From assembly GCA_032821775.1 (NCBI GenBank), contig JAVLRN010000005.1, positions 434,001-498,000 on the forward strand: a DNA stretch of 64,000 nt. Reading direction: 5' to 3'. The notes under the pieces were generated by a model. The model made no database searches. It was not told the origin of the DNA and was given only the letters and a program-made list of their open reading frames with translations. Below are positions 1 through 10,278 of this stretch, piece after piece. The translations under genes and the position numbers were made by a program. This DNA comes from Sanguinoderma infundibulare (taxonomy: Eukaryota > Basidiomycota > Agaricomycetes > Polyporales > Polyporaceae). Every line of letters begins with the position of its first letter. Position 1 is the first letter of the stretch.

Positions 1-1184
1 CCAAGCACTTCATCCAGGAGTCTGCTCTACTGACTACGGGCTCCAATACATTATGACTACTCTTGAATTTGGCCTCCCTAGCAGCTTGCTTTTCGCTGGC
101 GATCCACCCGACACGACACCAGAACTTCTGGACAAATCCGCGACCGGAGATGCGTTCATACCCACCGGACTGCTTTTTGGAGCACACACACCACCTCGAG
201 AAACGAGTGGAGAAGGGTCTAGTGGTGCTCAAGGCGGGCAATTTGGTGGTACGTGTTTAGTTCTCGACTGGATCTCTTCTGGACCTCCAAGAGCGAAAGT
301 TTGGTGCGTTGCATGTCTAGCCTGGTCACCAGATGTTGAGGGAGGGCCTCAGATGCGTGGTTTAAACCGGACGAAGGAAGATACCAGACCACGCAGAGGT
401 CCTCTCTAACGTCCGATGACTTTGGTACAGGCGGGCGGGCAAATCTCCTTCGTCCACGTCTCGTCTGCCAGTTCGGATGCTCCACGGCGCGTCCCAAGGT
501 TCCCCTTCCACGCGCTCAGAGCTGAAATCTGCTGCCGTTCCGATAGAGCTCAGTAATTTATGCCCCCGGACGTGCAATCCGCAATGCACGCGTTTGTGGA
601 CGCCCTTCCATGGGCTACGTACCATCGCGGGGCACTTTCTCTACGTCATGCCTTCTGGTAGTATTTTGCACCCTAGTCCAGGCTCGTGCACGACATGTAC
701 ATTCGCACTGACTGCGGCGAAAATTCAGAGTGGGGTCCTTGACGCGGTACCTCTGACACGGACACGAGTGCGTCCATAACAAATCCACTAGACGTATTGG
801 ATCCGACGCCCTGCTGCCCTGTCTTCTGTCTCCTTCGGTGTGTCCCAATTCGACTGGTGACGAGACTATTGCATCCCTTCGCGCAGTTATCGCGAGCGAT
901 CGAAAGCAGCATTTGACAACCTCACAGCAAAGAAATCAAGGTTTCGATGTGCAGGAAGCCCTTTGGGAATGAACGAGCTTGCCCGTATCGTTATCCTGCC
1001 TTTACTTGCAGACAAAACGCTCCCAACCATTTCCCCTGTAAACTGCTACCTGTTCCGAAACAAGGTCGCGTACCTGGAGGTTTTCAGGACGGTGGTCATT
1101 TCTGAAACCCTATTCGTCGCCTTTCCCACCTGAAAACCGGTGATTTCTTGCTAGTGCCCTTTCCCATATTTATTTTGCCTTCAT
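1..1184. other. Leading non-coding stretch, nothing recognised
   Basis: No gene can be supported here. Short open frames occur on both strands but none resembles a known family or shows a consistent spliced reading. Position 969 opens a 54-codon plus-strand frame that stops before the CTF18 exons and cannot be joined to them with confidence. The first coding exon of CTF18 may lie in the right-hand part, because no initiator codon is visible in its first recognisable exon. Confidence 0.5.
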
Positions 1185-4100
1185 AGCTGCAACCAACAGC
1201 TAACGACTTCCCGCCCTCCAGATGCACCTCTTCTGTTTACGCAAACTTCGCTCTTGTCCCAAGACACGACTTCACAATCAAACACACAAGGTAAGCGGCA
1301 TTTGATGTGCGAGCGTGCGGTCCCTTTAACCACGCCGTATTTCAGACGAAGACCTGCCCGATGTAGCAGATTTGTTAAAGTCGTACACGGCAAAGGTCGC
1401 CTCCCTTGCTCCCGTACCTTCTACGTCCCAGGTCATATCTACCAAGACTTTTGATGGCTCTACCGTCCACTTCACACGAAAACCTCCACGAGCCAAGGCC
1501 ACTGCCGCGTTGGTCAGTCAAACAGCACAACTCTACATGGCAGCACCGGACTCACGGACCAAACAGAGACGAGCTGGTATTTTGCCGCAAGCAGGCCAAG
1601 GTCAGCGAATGAAGACATTGCTCGACGCTCCTATCCACAAAATGCTCGAAGATCTCTCCGTTTCCGCGGCTACGAAGCTCGCCTCCGAGTGTGTGGTTAT
1701 CTCAAACTAAGTTTTCGAACAGCGTTGATGACGCGCATACACGTAGGGAGGCGCACCCGAAGAAGCCTGCACAGCTTGCTACCGCAACGAACACCCTCAT
1801 GTGGGTTGATCGGTACCGCCCATCACGATTTACCGAGCTTCTGGGGGACGATCGCGTCCACCGTGAGGTTCTGTCGTGGGTAAAGGAGTGGGACTGCTGT
1901 GTGTTCGGGAAGAACAAGAACCGAGGACGTAAACGTGTGAGGGATGACGCCGACGGCGAGAACCTGGACCAATGGCGACGACCACGGGAGAAGGCAAGCC
2001 TACCTTTTTTCACATTTTATGGCGTATTGATAACGTTCGGGTCGTGCAGTTATTGCTCCTCTCGGGACCACCAGGGCTGGGCAAGACGACTCTCGCACAT
2101 GTAGTAGCACAGCATGCTGGGTACAACGTCTTCGAGATCAACGCGAGCGACGCGCGCTCTGCCGACGTCGTCGACGAGCGATTACGGCCCGCCCTCGAGA
2201 GCGGCGCGAAGATCGGCAGCTCGAGGCCCAACCTCGTCGTCATCGACGAGATCGACGGTGCGACCGGCGGGTCCGACTCCGTAAGTCGCGCCGTCCCTTT
2301 CACCCGATGTGCTGACCTGACGCACGGGCACAGTCTAGCGGCTTCATCCACAAGCTCATCCAGCTCACCTTCGACCGGCCCCAGAAGAGCAAGAAGAAGG
2401 GCGGGCACAAAGGAGGCGGCGGCGATTCGCAGCGCCCGCTCCTCCGGCCGATCATCTGCATCTGCAACGACCTCTACGCGTCGTCCCTGACGAAGCTCCG
2501 GCAGCACGCGCGGATCGTGCGCTTCGTGCGCCCGCACGACACGCACGTCGTCCGCCGCCTGCGCGAGATCTGCGACTGCGAGGGTCTGAAGGCCGATGCG
2601 AGGGCGCTCGCGACGCTCGTCGGCGTCGCGCAGGGCGACTTTAGGGGGTGCCTGAACACGCTGCAGATGCTCAAGGCGCGGATGGATTCCGGTGGAGGCG
2701 GAGGCGGGGGAGGGATGGTGACGGAGCCGGTGGTGCGGAGCGCGACGCGGGGGATGAAGGAGGCCGAGGTGGGGATGATGACCGTGCTGGGGGACCTGTT
2801 CGCGCCGCTGTCGAAGAAGCGGGCGAAGGAGATGGGCGTGAGGGAGGACGAGCCGCGGTATGTGACGCGCTTGAGCCAGGCGGTCGACGGGTGCGATTCG
2901 GTGGACAAGATTGCGATCGGTGAGCCGCGTTTTGTTTCTGTGTCGGGGGGCTCGCTTGTCGGAGGTGTGCTGATGATGAGAGGTTTGGGGGGGACCAGGG
3001 TGCTTTGAGCATTATCCCAACTTGCATCGGCACGACGCGTCGTTTGAGCGATATTTGAAGGGCGTGGGCTGGTTGTGCAGGTGGGACGTGCTCATGGGCG
3101 CGATGCGTGCGGAGCGGGAGTACGCGCTCCTGCCGTACACGTCGTATCCCCTCGTCGCGTTCTACCCGCTCTTCCAGGACCGCGGTGCGCCAAAGGTCGA
3201 GAGGCCAAAAGCCGACTGGGAGGTGCGCCAGCATTTCCGAGGCTCGTTTAACCACGCTCCGTACTGACGATGAGGCGACGAACACAGCACTACACGAAAT
3301 TCAAGACAAACGAGGAGATCTACAAGTCCCTCGCCCGCTGCCTCCGCACGGCCGCCGCCCGCGGCGGCGGCGGCGACTACCGGCACCTCGCGCACGGCGC
3401 GCTCATGCAGCTCGAGCTCGCGCCGTACCTGAACCGCATTATCTCCCCGCCCCTCCGCCCGGTAAACAGCCAGGTGATCCGCCCTGCCGAGAAGGCGCTC
3501 CTCGCGCGGCTCGTGGGCGTGATGGCGACCCTCGAGCTGCGCTTCGTGCAGGAGCGCACCGAGGACGGCGGCCAGCTCGTGTACAGGCTCGAGCCGCCGA
3601 TCGACGTGTTCGTGACGTACGACGGGAGGCGGGCGGCGGACATTGCGGTGTCGCGGTACGCGGTGCGGCACCTTGTCGCTGCTGAGGTGAGCGCGCGCGC
3701 GGAGCGATGGGTCTCCTTGCGAAGGTTGCTGATGGGCTCGTTTGCGTTTCATAGATCGATGCGCAGGTCATCGCCCGGCAGGCGGAGGGCCTGGAGAAGA
3801 ACAAGGGGCCCGGTGCGTTCTTCGGTCGGGCGTGAGTGTTTGTTTCTCCGGTCACCGCTCGGCGTTGTGTCTGATGCATGATGGCCTGCTCGCAGCTCGA
3901 GAGACGACGCGCTGGGGGACGACGCACAGCCGGTCGCGAAGAAGCAGCGCCAGGAGGACAAGCCCGCCGAGAAGGTACGTTCGTCTGTTGCTGCTGACGT
4001 CTCCTGTGCCGAGAGAGAATGATTTGTTGACAACTCGACACTGCATTCCTGTCGTCCTCGTTTAGGTTGCGGTGGACTTCTTCGGACGCCCGATCGTCAA

Positions 4101-4230
4101 GCCCGAGAGCGTCACCGGCAAGGGCGGCCAGCCGAAGACGAAGGCGAAGGCGTACAGGGTGGCGTACAAGTTCAAGGAGGGCAACTCTGCGGCTGTCAGG
4201 AAACCTGTCAAGGTCTCTGCTTGGTTGTGA
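1185..4230 (+). CDS. CTF18: Ctf18, large subunit of the alternative RFC clamp loader (5' end unresolved)
   Basis: Ctf18 replaces Rfc1 in an RFC-like complex that loads PCNA and supports sister-chromatid cohesion and the replication checkpoint. Exons read: up to 1290, 1346-1688, 1723-1993, 2050-2280, 2334-2919, 2999-3222, 3288-3686, 3755-3831, 3896-3974 and 4066-4230. The MWVDRYRPSRFTELLGDD block is followed by Walker A (GPPGLGKTT), the INASDAR motif, Walker B (VVIDEIDG) and RPIICICNDLYA. The Ctf18-specific tail VAVDFFGRPIVKP is present near the stop. A basic KSKKKGGHKGGGD insert lies between Walker B and the sensor region. The intron at 1994-2049 uses a GC donor and the one at 1689-1722 is only 34 nt, but both keep phase. 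No start codon is visible before 1290, so at least one upstream exon is missing. The gene converges on the aminotransferase across a 313-nt spacer. The family call is very secure and the N-terminus is not. Confidence 0.93.
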
Positions 4231-4543
4231 GTAGGTCGGCATGCTGGACTTTGTTGTATGTCATTCGGTGCCATGGTAGCATATGTGGCCGGACAGTGCA
4301 GTCGGATGCTTGATTGTAATTTATCTATCGGTCGCCACATGTTCTAGAGCAGGTTTGTTGTACTAGTCGGTTGGGGTTACGCTAGGCTACACGGCAGGGA
4401 GGAAGCGAGGAGACGAAGTAATGTAAGTAAATGTTCAATGTCTGCTTGCGAGTAATAATGATAGAGTCCATGCGTGCGAGTGTGCGAGAGAGCTATGCGC
4501 AGGAAGGGAGACGAGAGAGCAAACCCGAGAGAGCAAGAACGAA

Positions 4544-6195
4544 TTACGCCAACGCCTCTACTGCTTTTGGCTCTTCTGCGAAGAAGTCCTTGAGGACCTG
4601 CCCAAGGATGGCCAAACCCTGCTCCATCGCCTCCTCGGTACCCGCGAATGTGGCACGGAGGTAGTTCAGGCGCTGTCGAGAGAGGCATGCGTCAGCTCCG
4701 GCGATCAAAGACACAAGTCGCATTGCAATCAAGCAAGGGGGAAAGAAAGCAACTCACGTCCTCGATCGGGTCCTCCATGTCGTCGTACTCCGGGTCCGCC
4801 GCGAGCGCAAACACGCTCGCGGGCATGATGACGAGCCCGCCGTCGAGGCAGCGGTCGAAGAGGTCGTCCATGAGCTCCCTCACGTTCGTCCGCGGCCCTT
4901 TCACGTCCTTGCTCGCCATCCGCAGGTCGGCGCGGTACCGCGGGTGCCTCTCCACGCGCACGCGGATCCAGACGAACATGCCCGCCTCGGGGCAGGCGGC
5001 GTGCGCGAAGCCGGTCGGGGCGACCTCGCGGGCGAAGAGGGCGAGGAAGTGCGCGCGGCGGCGGTGGTACTCGGCGCGCAGGGAGCGCACCCAGCGGTCG
5101 AAGCCGGCGAGCTGCCAGCCGGCGGGGGAGAGCATCTCGGCGAGGAGCATCTGGCCGAAGCCGTGGGGGTGCATGGTGGACGAGTCGGTGTAGGCGACGA
5201 GGGCGTCGTGGAAGGCGGGGGAGGAGGTGACCCAGCCGAGGCGCATGCCGGGCGCGACGATCTTGGAGAACGAGTCGACGCGGAGGACGCGGCCGTCGGT
5301 GTCGAGCGAGAGGAGGGAGCGCGCGAAGGGCGTCTCGGGCGCGGTCGTCGCGCACGCGGGCGAGTCGTACTGCAGGAAGTAGTACGGGTCGTCCTCGACG
5401 ATGATGAGGTCGAAGCGCTGCGCGAGCGCGTAGATCGCGCGGCGGCGCTCGAGGCTGAGCGTCGACCCCGTCGGGTTCTGGCCGCAGGGGACGAGGTAGA
5501 GGACGTGCGGGCGGCGGCCGCGCGCGGGGTCCCAGGACGCGAGGACGCGCTCGAGCTCGGCGGGGACCATGCCGCCCTCGTCCATCTTGATGCCGACCCA
5601 CCGGATGCCCTGCGCGAGGGGCGCGTTCGTCACCGAGCTGAACGCGAACTCGTCCGCGAGGAAGGTGTCGCCGGGCTCGCCGAACAGGCGGAAGCACTTT
5701 GTGATCCCGTCCGAGTTGCCGAGCGTGAGCGTGCAGGTGTGGTCCGGGGGCGCGTGGTAGAACTGGGTGAGCTCGGTGACGACGCGCTGCGCGTCGGGGA
5801 GGCCCGCGCCGTGCGTGTACTGGAGGCCCGCCTGGATGGGGAGCGCGCATGGCTCGTGTGTGGACGACGTCATCGTGTGTGAGGGCGCGCTGGGCCCTGC
5901 CCGCCAGGAAGCCACGGGGTCCTCTTCAGCGACCGAGGCCATCTCGACCGCGATCTTGCGGATCGGGTACAGGGAGAAGTGGGGATCGCCTGAAGGGGGA
6001 GCATGAGCGTCCTGCCATATCCGTGGAATGTCGCAAGAACGACTCACCGTTGGCGAGAGATACCATATTTGGCTTGCGACGCGTGAGCTTCCAGATCGCC
6101 TTCATGGGATTGGGCTTGCGCAGGCGGGCTTCGGTAGACAGGTGGTGCGACAGGTCGACCGGGGTCGGCATGACGGTGGTGGAAGGTAGAGTCAT
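4544..6195 (-). CDS. Aromatic amino acid aminotransferase (Aro8-like, PLP fold type I)
   Basis: Transaminates aromatic amino acids (and possibly kynurenine or 2-aminoadipate) with 2-oxoglutarate. Three exons, 6195-6048, 5989-4758 and 4672-4544, give 502 residues, close to the usual Aro8 length. The start ATG begins the MTLPSTTVMPTPVDL segment, followed by the HLSTEARLRKPNPMKAIW motif typical of the N-terminus. Visible active-site elements are GNSDGITKCFRLF, the NPTG motif after PCGQ, the DDPYYFLQY strand and the PLP-lysine motif SFSKIVAPGMRLGW. The first intron falls inside the Gly codon of LANG-DPHFS, exactly in phase. The second removes 85 nt before RLNYLRATFAG. A TATA-like element lies about 170 nt upstream. 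Substrate choice within the Aro8/Aro9/Lys aminotransferase group cannot be decided from sequence alone. Confidence 0.92.
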
Positions 6196-6360
6196 TGTGA
6201 GAGAGGTGCACGAGCCCGACGAACGCGACTTGTCTTTTATGTTTTCCTGCTGTGTTGCTGCGCGGGATGGATGGTTCGGTCGAGTCAGCTCGAGTCGGGG
6301 CAGGTCGGATTTGGGAGGAAACCGAGGGAGGCTGAGTGGCTGCCGGGGTGGGACGTAGCG

Positions 6361-6370
6361 TATTATATAC
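6361..6370 (-). promoter_or_regulatory. TATA-like element upstream of the aminotransferase
   Basis: Read on the minus strand this is GTATATAATA, a good TATA match about 166 nt upstream of the aminotransferase ATG at 6195. A transcription start 30-60 nt downstream would leave a 5' leader of roughly 100 nt. The assignment rests on motif and spacing only. Confidence 0.4.
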
Positions 6371-7838
6371 CCGGGGGTGCATGCGGCGTCGCGTTCCATA
6401 GCTGTATGCTGCATGCGATATGTTCGGGGCCCAGATACGTCCACGCCCTTCGCCCTCGGGGGCGATGATTCGGCGAAACTCGAATACATCAGTAATGCAC
6501 GGATGACACCGAGTCACCCAAGCCCTTCCGGGGGAGCGCATCGCGGGAGCGAATCTGACTGGATGGGTGCAGACGCGTTCGTGTACCGGTGCCCGTTGGC
6601 TGGCGCCGCGCCCTTGGGACGCGTCGGACTCGGCATCCGAGGCGACGGAAAGAAGGCCCAGTGTGGTATTTCCGCATACGGGTCGACTTTCATGTTTCAG
6701 CATGGATCTCTAGAGGGACAGAAAGACGTCAGAGATGAACAATGGGCCACAGCAGTGTGACGGGAGGGTTGCGGCGGGGATTGGTTGGGTGATGTCGAGT
6801 GCGTAAAAGGGGACAAACTCCGCCAAACGCGAGGAGCGATGCAGCACGCACTGCCCGCAAACGCCGCTTGGGAGCCTGCATACAGCTACCGTCTCAAATT
6901 TCTTGCCTCGTGCCTGGGAGGAAAGCATTGAGTCATACAGAACTTTGTTTGAACCATGGACCGGGGATAGTGGCAAGTGGCCTGCGTACCGAGTGTGCCC
7001 TGGATGTGATTGCGAAGCATCTCATATTTCCGTATATACTGCGCAATATCCCATACGCCGAGAATAATAGATCGGTGGTAGCATATGATGGAGTTGGTAA
7101 AAACATAGCTGAGCATGAGGAGGAAAACCGTGGCGGTGTCTGCAGACGCACACGACGCTTGCATAATCCTCCGATCAAGTGGGCGCACAATGCCTCTCCC
7201 ATTATACTCGCAGCTCCAGCTGGATGTTGTACTCGAAATCAGTCGGGGAACCACACAGGGCCGCGTTTCCTAACAAGTTTTCAAATAACTGCGAGGCGTA
7301 AATCGTTTACCGCGCCGCCTTGGAAGTGGATCGTATGGTATATGCATACAAGGCTGCCACACACAAGCGGACAACTCACCCTTCCCAGTCTGTGGTAGTC
7401 CACTCATGACACATCGGTGGCACGACGGTGCATTCTAGCTGTTCATTTCGTGTTGTCCTATTAGTACAATAATACACTGGCTGTGGATCCAGAGCAGCTT
7501 GACGATAGCGCGAAGATTACATATAAGTTAAGTACGTGGAGGTGTCGCGGCGGAGGCAGGCAAGTGGCCGACTGTACAAACACAACTAACTGTACACCGC
7601 TCAGCCCCTAGCTAGCTCAGCAGAAAAGCACCCTTTTGGTCAGGGGGAGTGGAAATGTGGCCGAACGGGGAGATCGAGAGCGTGGCGGACGAGCGAAGAC
7701 GAAAGCGAGGAGGCGACGTGAGGTGAGCTGCAATGGAAAGAATGATGATCCAGAAAGGGACGGCGAAGGTACGTGCGCAGTGCAGCATACGCAGTGTGGT
7801 CCGACTCAGGGAAGTGGAAAAGGAGGGCGAGCGGACGT
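6371..7838. other. Intergenic region, no gene recognised
   Basis: It lies between the aminotransferase promoter and the 3' end of the DUF6593 gene. Both strands contain short frames of up to about 200 codons with unremarkable composition and no recognisable domain or consistent splice structure. I found no tRNA-like fold and no repeat. Confidence 0.5.
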
Positions 7839-8764
7839 CTAATGCCGTGTGGCTGACGGTGCCTTGGTCCGTCGTAAGCTGTCGCGCAGGGTCGCGAAGC
7901 TCCGGCTTGCTTGTGAGCGGAGGTTGGCTAATGGGCGTTTCCGCTGTGAGCCGTACACGTATCTCGACACCGAGTACAGGCGTTCTCGGAGGGTGGTGAC
8001 GAGAAGGTACGTTACTGCTCGATCCGTGAGATCGTTTGGACGGTATACTAGAGAGGACAACATACCGATGACCTCCAGCAACTCATCTGACGGGAGCCTG
8101 TCAAATTCAAGATAGTCTGCGCCCTTACCGGGCTGCAGGGCCGGGACCGGGCGCCCCTTGATGTAGGAACAATCTGTATAGAGCCGACCTACGGCCTCAT
8201 CATCGTCATCGAGGAGCTGTGTGCCCAACCGCGAAGTCAATCGCAAGATTATCAGCGCAGTCGTGAACAGCACTCGCCGTTAAGCTCTCGGCCGTGATCC
8301 TCCATGTGTATTCCATACGTGTTGGAAGTATCGTCTCGTCAGGGCTAAGCGAAAACAAAAGACGGCGCGCTCAGCACGGGGCGCCGATGTGCAGCAGATG
8401 GATGGATAGAACTGCGGACTCACAAGACGCGAGCGAAGGCGGCGTCGAACAACTCGGTCGTACCGTGCAGCTCCTCGTCCTGTATCCGGATGATGGTTGC
8501 ATTGTGGCCCTCCCAGACGATCTCCGCGACGGTGTCCCCATCGCTGTCCAGCACCACCGTCGTGGTCTGATCGCACGCCGGGAGCTTCTCGTACGAGCAG
8601 TTTGAGCTCGCACGCGAAAAAGAGCTCGCCAAGCTTGTCCTCGATCTGGACGGACCAGCAATGCCCGGGGGAAGGGAGGTCGTGGTGCGATACATGACCT
8701 CGCCGGTGGCGCAATCAAGTAGCGCCGTATCGTGGATATCGGCCGAAGTCACTTTGAGAAGCAT
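7839..8764 (-). CDS. DUF6593-like small basidiomycete protein
   Basis: Four exons, 8764-8424, 8344-8269, 8216-8066 and 8014-7839, join in phase to 247 residues. The layout resembles the basidiomycete DUF6593 family: an N-terminal beta-rich unit (DTALLDCATGEVMYRTTT), a TTTVVLDSDGDTVAEIVWEG segment, a YTWRI strand and a C-terminal hydrophobic VTYLLVTTLRERL strand. No catalytic residues are known for this family and its function is unknown. The third exon starts after a weak GTTCAC donor, so the LLDDDDEAVGRLYTD junction is the least certain. The C-terminal 35 residues are rich in Arg and Ser. The family assignment comes from memory of the pattern and should be tested with a profile search. Confidence 0.68.
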
Positions 8765-10213
8765 CTCGAGTGGTGGGCAGAGTAGCTATGCAGTTTCGGT
8801 GGCGATGACGATGATGAAAGCTCGAGAGAGCAGCAGAGGGCTCGAATTCAAGTCGAATGGAGAGGGATGGCGAGGAAAGTTTGCTCGAGAAGCAGGGCGT
8901 GTAGATAAACCCATTGTCCGCCAGGAACGCGGCACATTAAATATTGCACCATGACGTTTAGGAAGCCCGGCGCACCCCATCAGACGATGCACTCTCGCTG
9001 CAGTCCGCGTGTCTAGGGCATACACGGAGGACTAGCGAGGGGAAGGGATAGATTCTTAGTGGAAAAGGGACAGATAGCGAGTACAAAGGGGATGCTCACT
9101 AGGGATGTCGCCTTTGGGCCCGCGTGCCCGAATGGCCATCCGAAGGCGGTATGCGAAATGGTTCCGTTACGTCCGTGGGTAAATGGCGAGGGAGGGCCGC
9201 AGATCTACCTCTGCCATCCATTGCGGCCCTGGACTTCTGTGCCACACAGGACTCGCTCAAGGCAACATGAGGTGAAGTCTAAAGTATATGTTGGCGAGGT
9301 GTGGACGAGGGAGATGGGCACAACAGCCCCGCGGCGCAGTCGACCATTGGCTCTGGCGCCCTGTCCGGATTAGGAAAGATGAAAGAGGTCGGTAATGAAG
9401 CCTTTTCCGAATGTCTGTTAGTCCTCCCAACCGCCGCAGACGGCTGCTTTTGCACTCACATGACGGCTCAGACTCTGCGATGGCGTAACGGTAAAGGTTT
9501 GTGGCAACGTCACCACGTAAGTGGTGTGCGGCGTATGTCGAGAACATTGAGAAAGTCTTCTGTTAAAACGTAACACCAACCTAACAAACAGCCAGCTCAC
9601 TGTGCGGTTGAAGCTTCGTGGCCTCGTGCTGCCAGGGGTGAGTTTTGCATGCCATCGTTTTTGACTCCGTGTCTGATAACGTTTGCCATATACTATACAC
9701 AACATCCACAAAGACAACATATTTAAAGTTGTCATGAAGGACGGCTCACCTCCCACTGTGTGACACCGTCGTCATCCGATGACAGCAAATTACCCTACTC
9801 CGTGCGCCCTGCGAAATTCGGGAAATCCACATACATGCAGCCAAGAATTGTCGTGACAGGGCCGGAGGAATGGAGTATGTTGCTGTCTCTGTAAGGAAGG
9901 CTATGGTGCGTTCTACGTCTTCAACCTCTCAAATAGTGACTTACATGAGAACATACTAATGGAATTTAGGGGCATGGAGCCGACGAGCGTGAGGGAGAAC
10001 GACAAGGGATGGTTTGGGGACGGTCAACCGTTCAAGCTGGAATGCCTTGTTTTCCGAGCTTAGAACCCCACGTAGCACCTAACCCCAAAACAGGGTTCGG
10101 ATCGGAAAATCGGGCGTTCCGCGCCGACGCGGTACCCCGCATTAATCTACCCCACATTTTCCCCACATTCCGCCTCGATACCAGCTTGGACTGCAACATC
10201 CCTTCGGTGCACG
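8765..10213. other. Intergenic region, possible short spliced transcript near 9360-9770
   Basis: No recognisable gene. A plus-strand stretch from about 9376 contains segments such as QLTVRLKLRGLVLPG (near 9600) and FKVVMKDGSPPTV (near 9725), separated by potential short introns. No domain could be named and no start codon is convincing. The rest holds only short random frames. Confidence 0.35.
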
Positions 10214-10219
10214 TATAAA
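10214..10219 (+). promoter_or_regulatory. TATA box of the acyl-CoA ligase gene
   Basis: TATAAA lies 60 nt upstream of the proposed ATG at 10279. This is the expected distance for a short fungal 5' leader, and it supports the very short first coding exon chosen for the gene. Confidence 0.5.
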
Positions 10220-10278
10220 TTCCTACAGTGAAGACTGACATTGGCACATCTCACATTCAACTTGCAGAGAGGTTCTAC

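Noticed and set aside
53..409. Possible reverse-transcriptase remnant at the left edge
   Set aside because: A few residues looked suggestive but no RT motif (such as YADD) or consistent frame could be found.
4944..5882. 312-codon plus-strand frame opposite the aminotransferase
   Set aside because: It mirrors GC-rich third positions of the real gene; it is rich in Gly, Val, Glu and Arg, with no domain.
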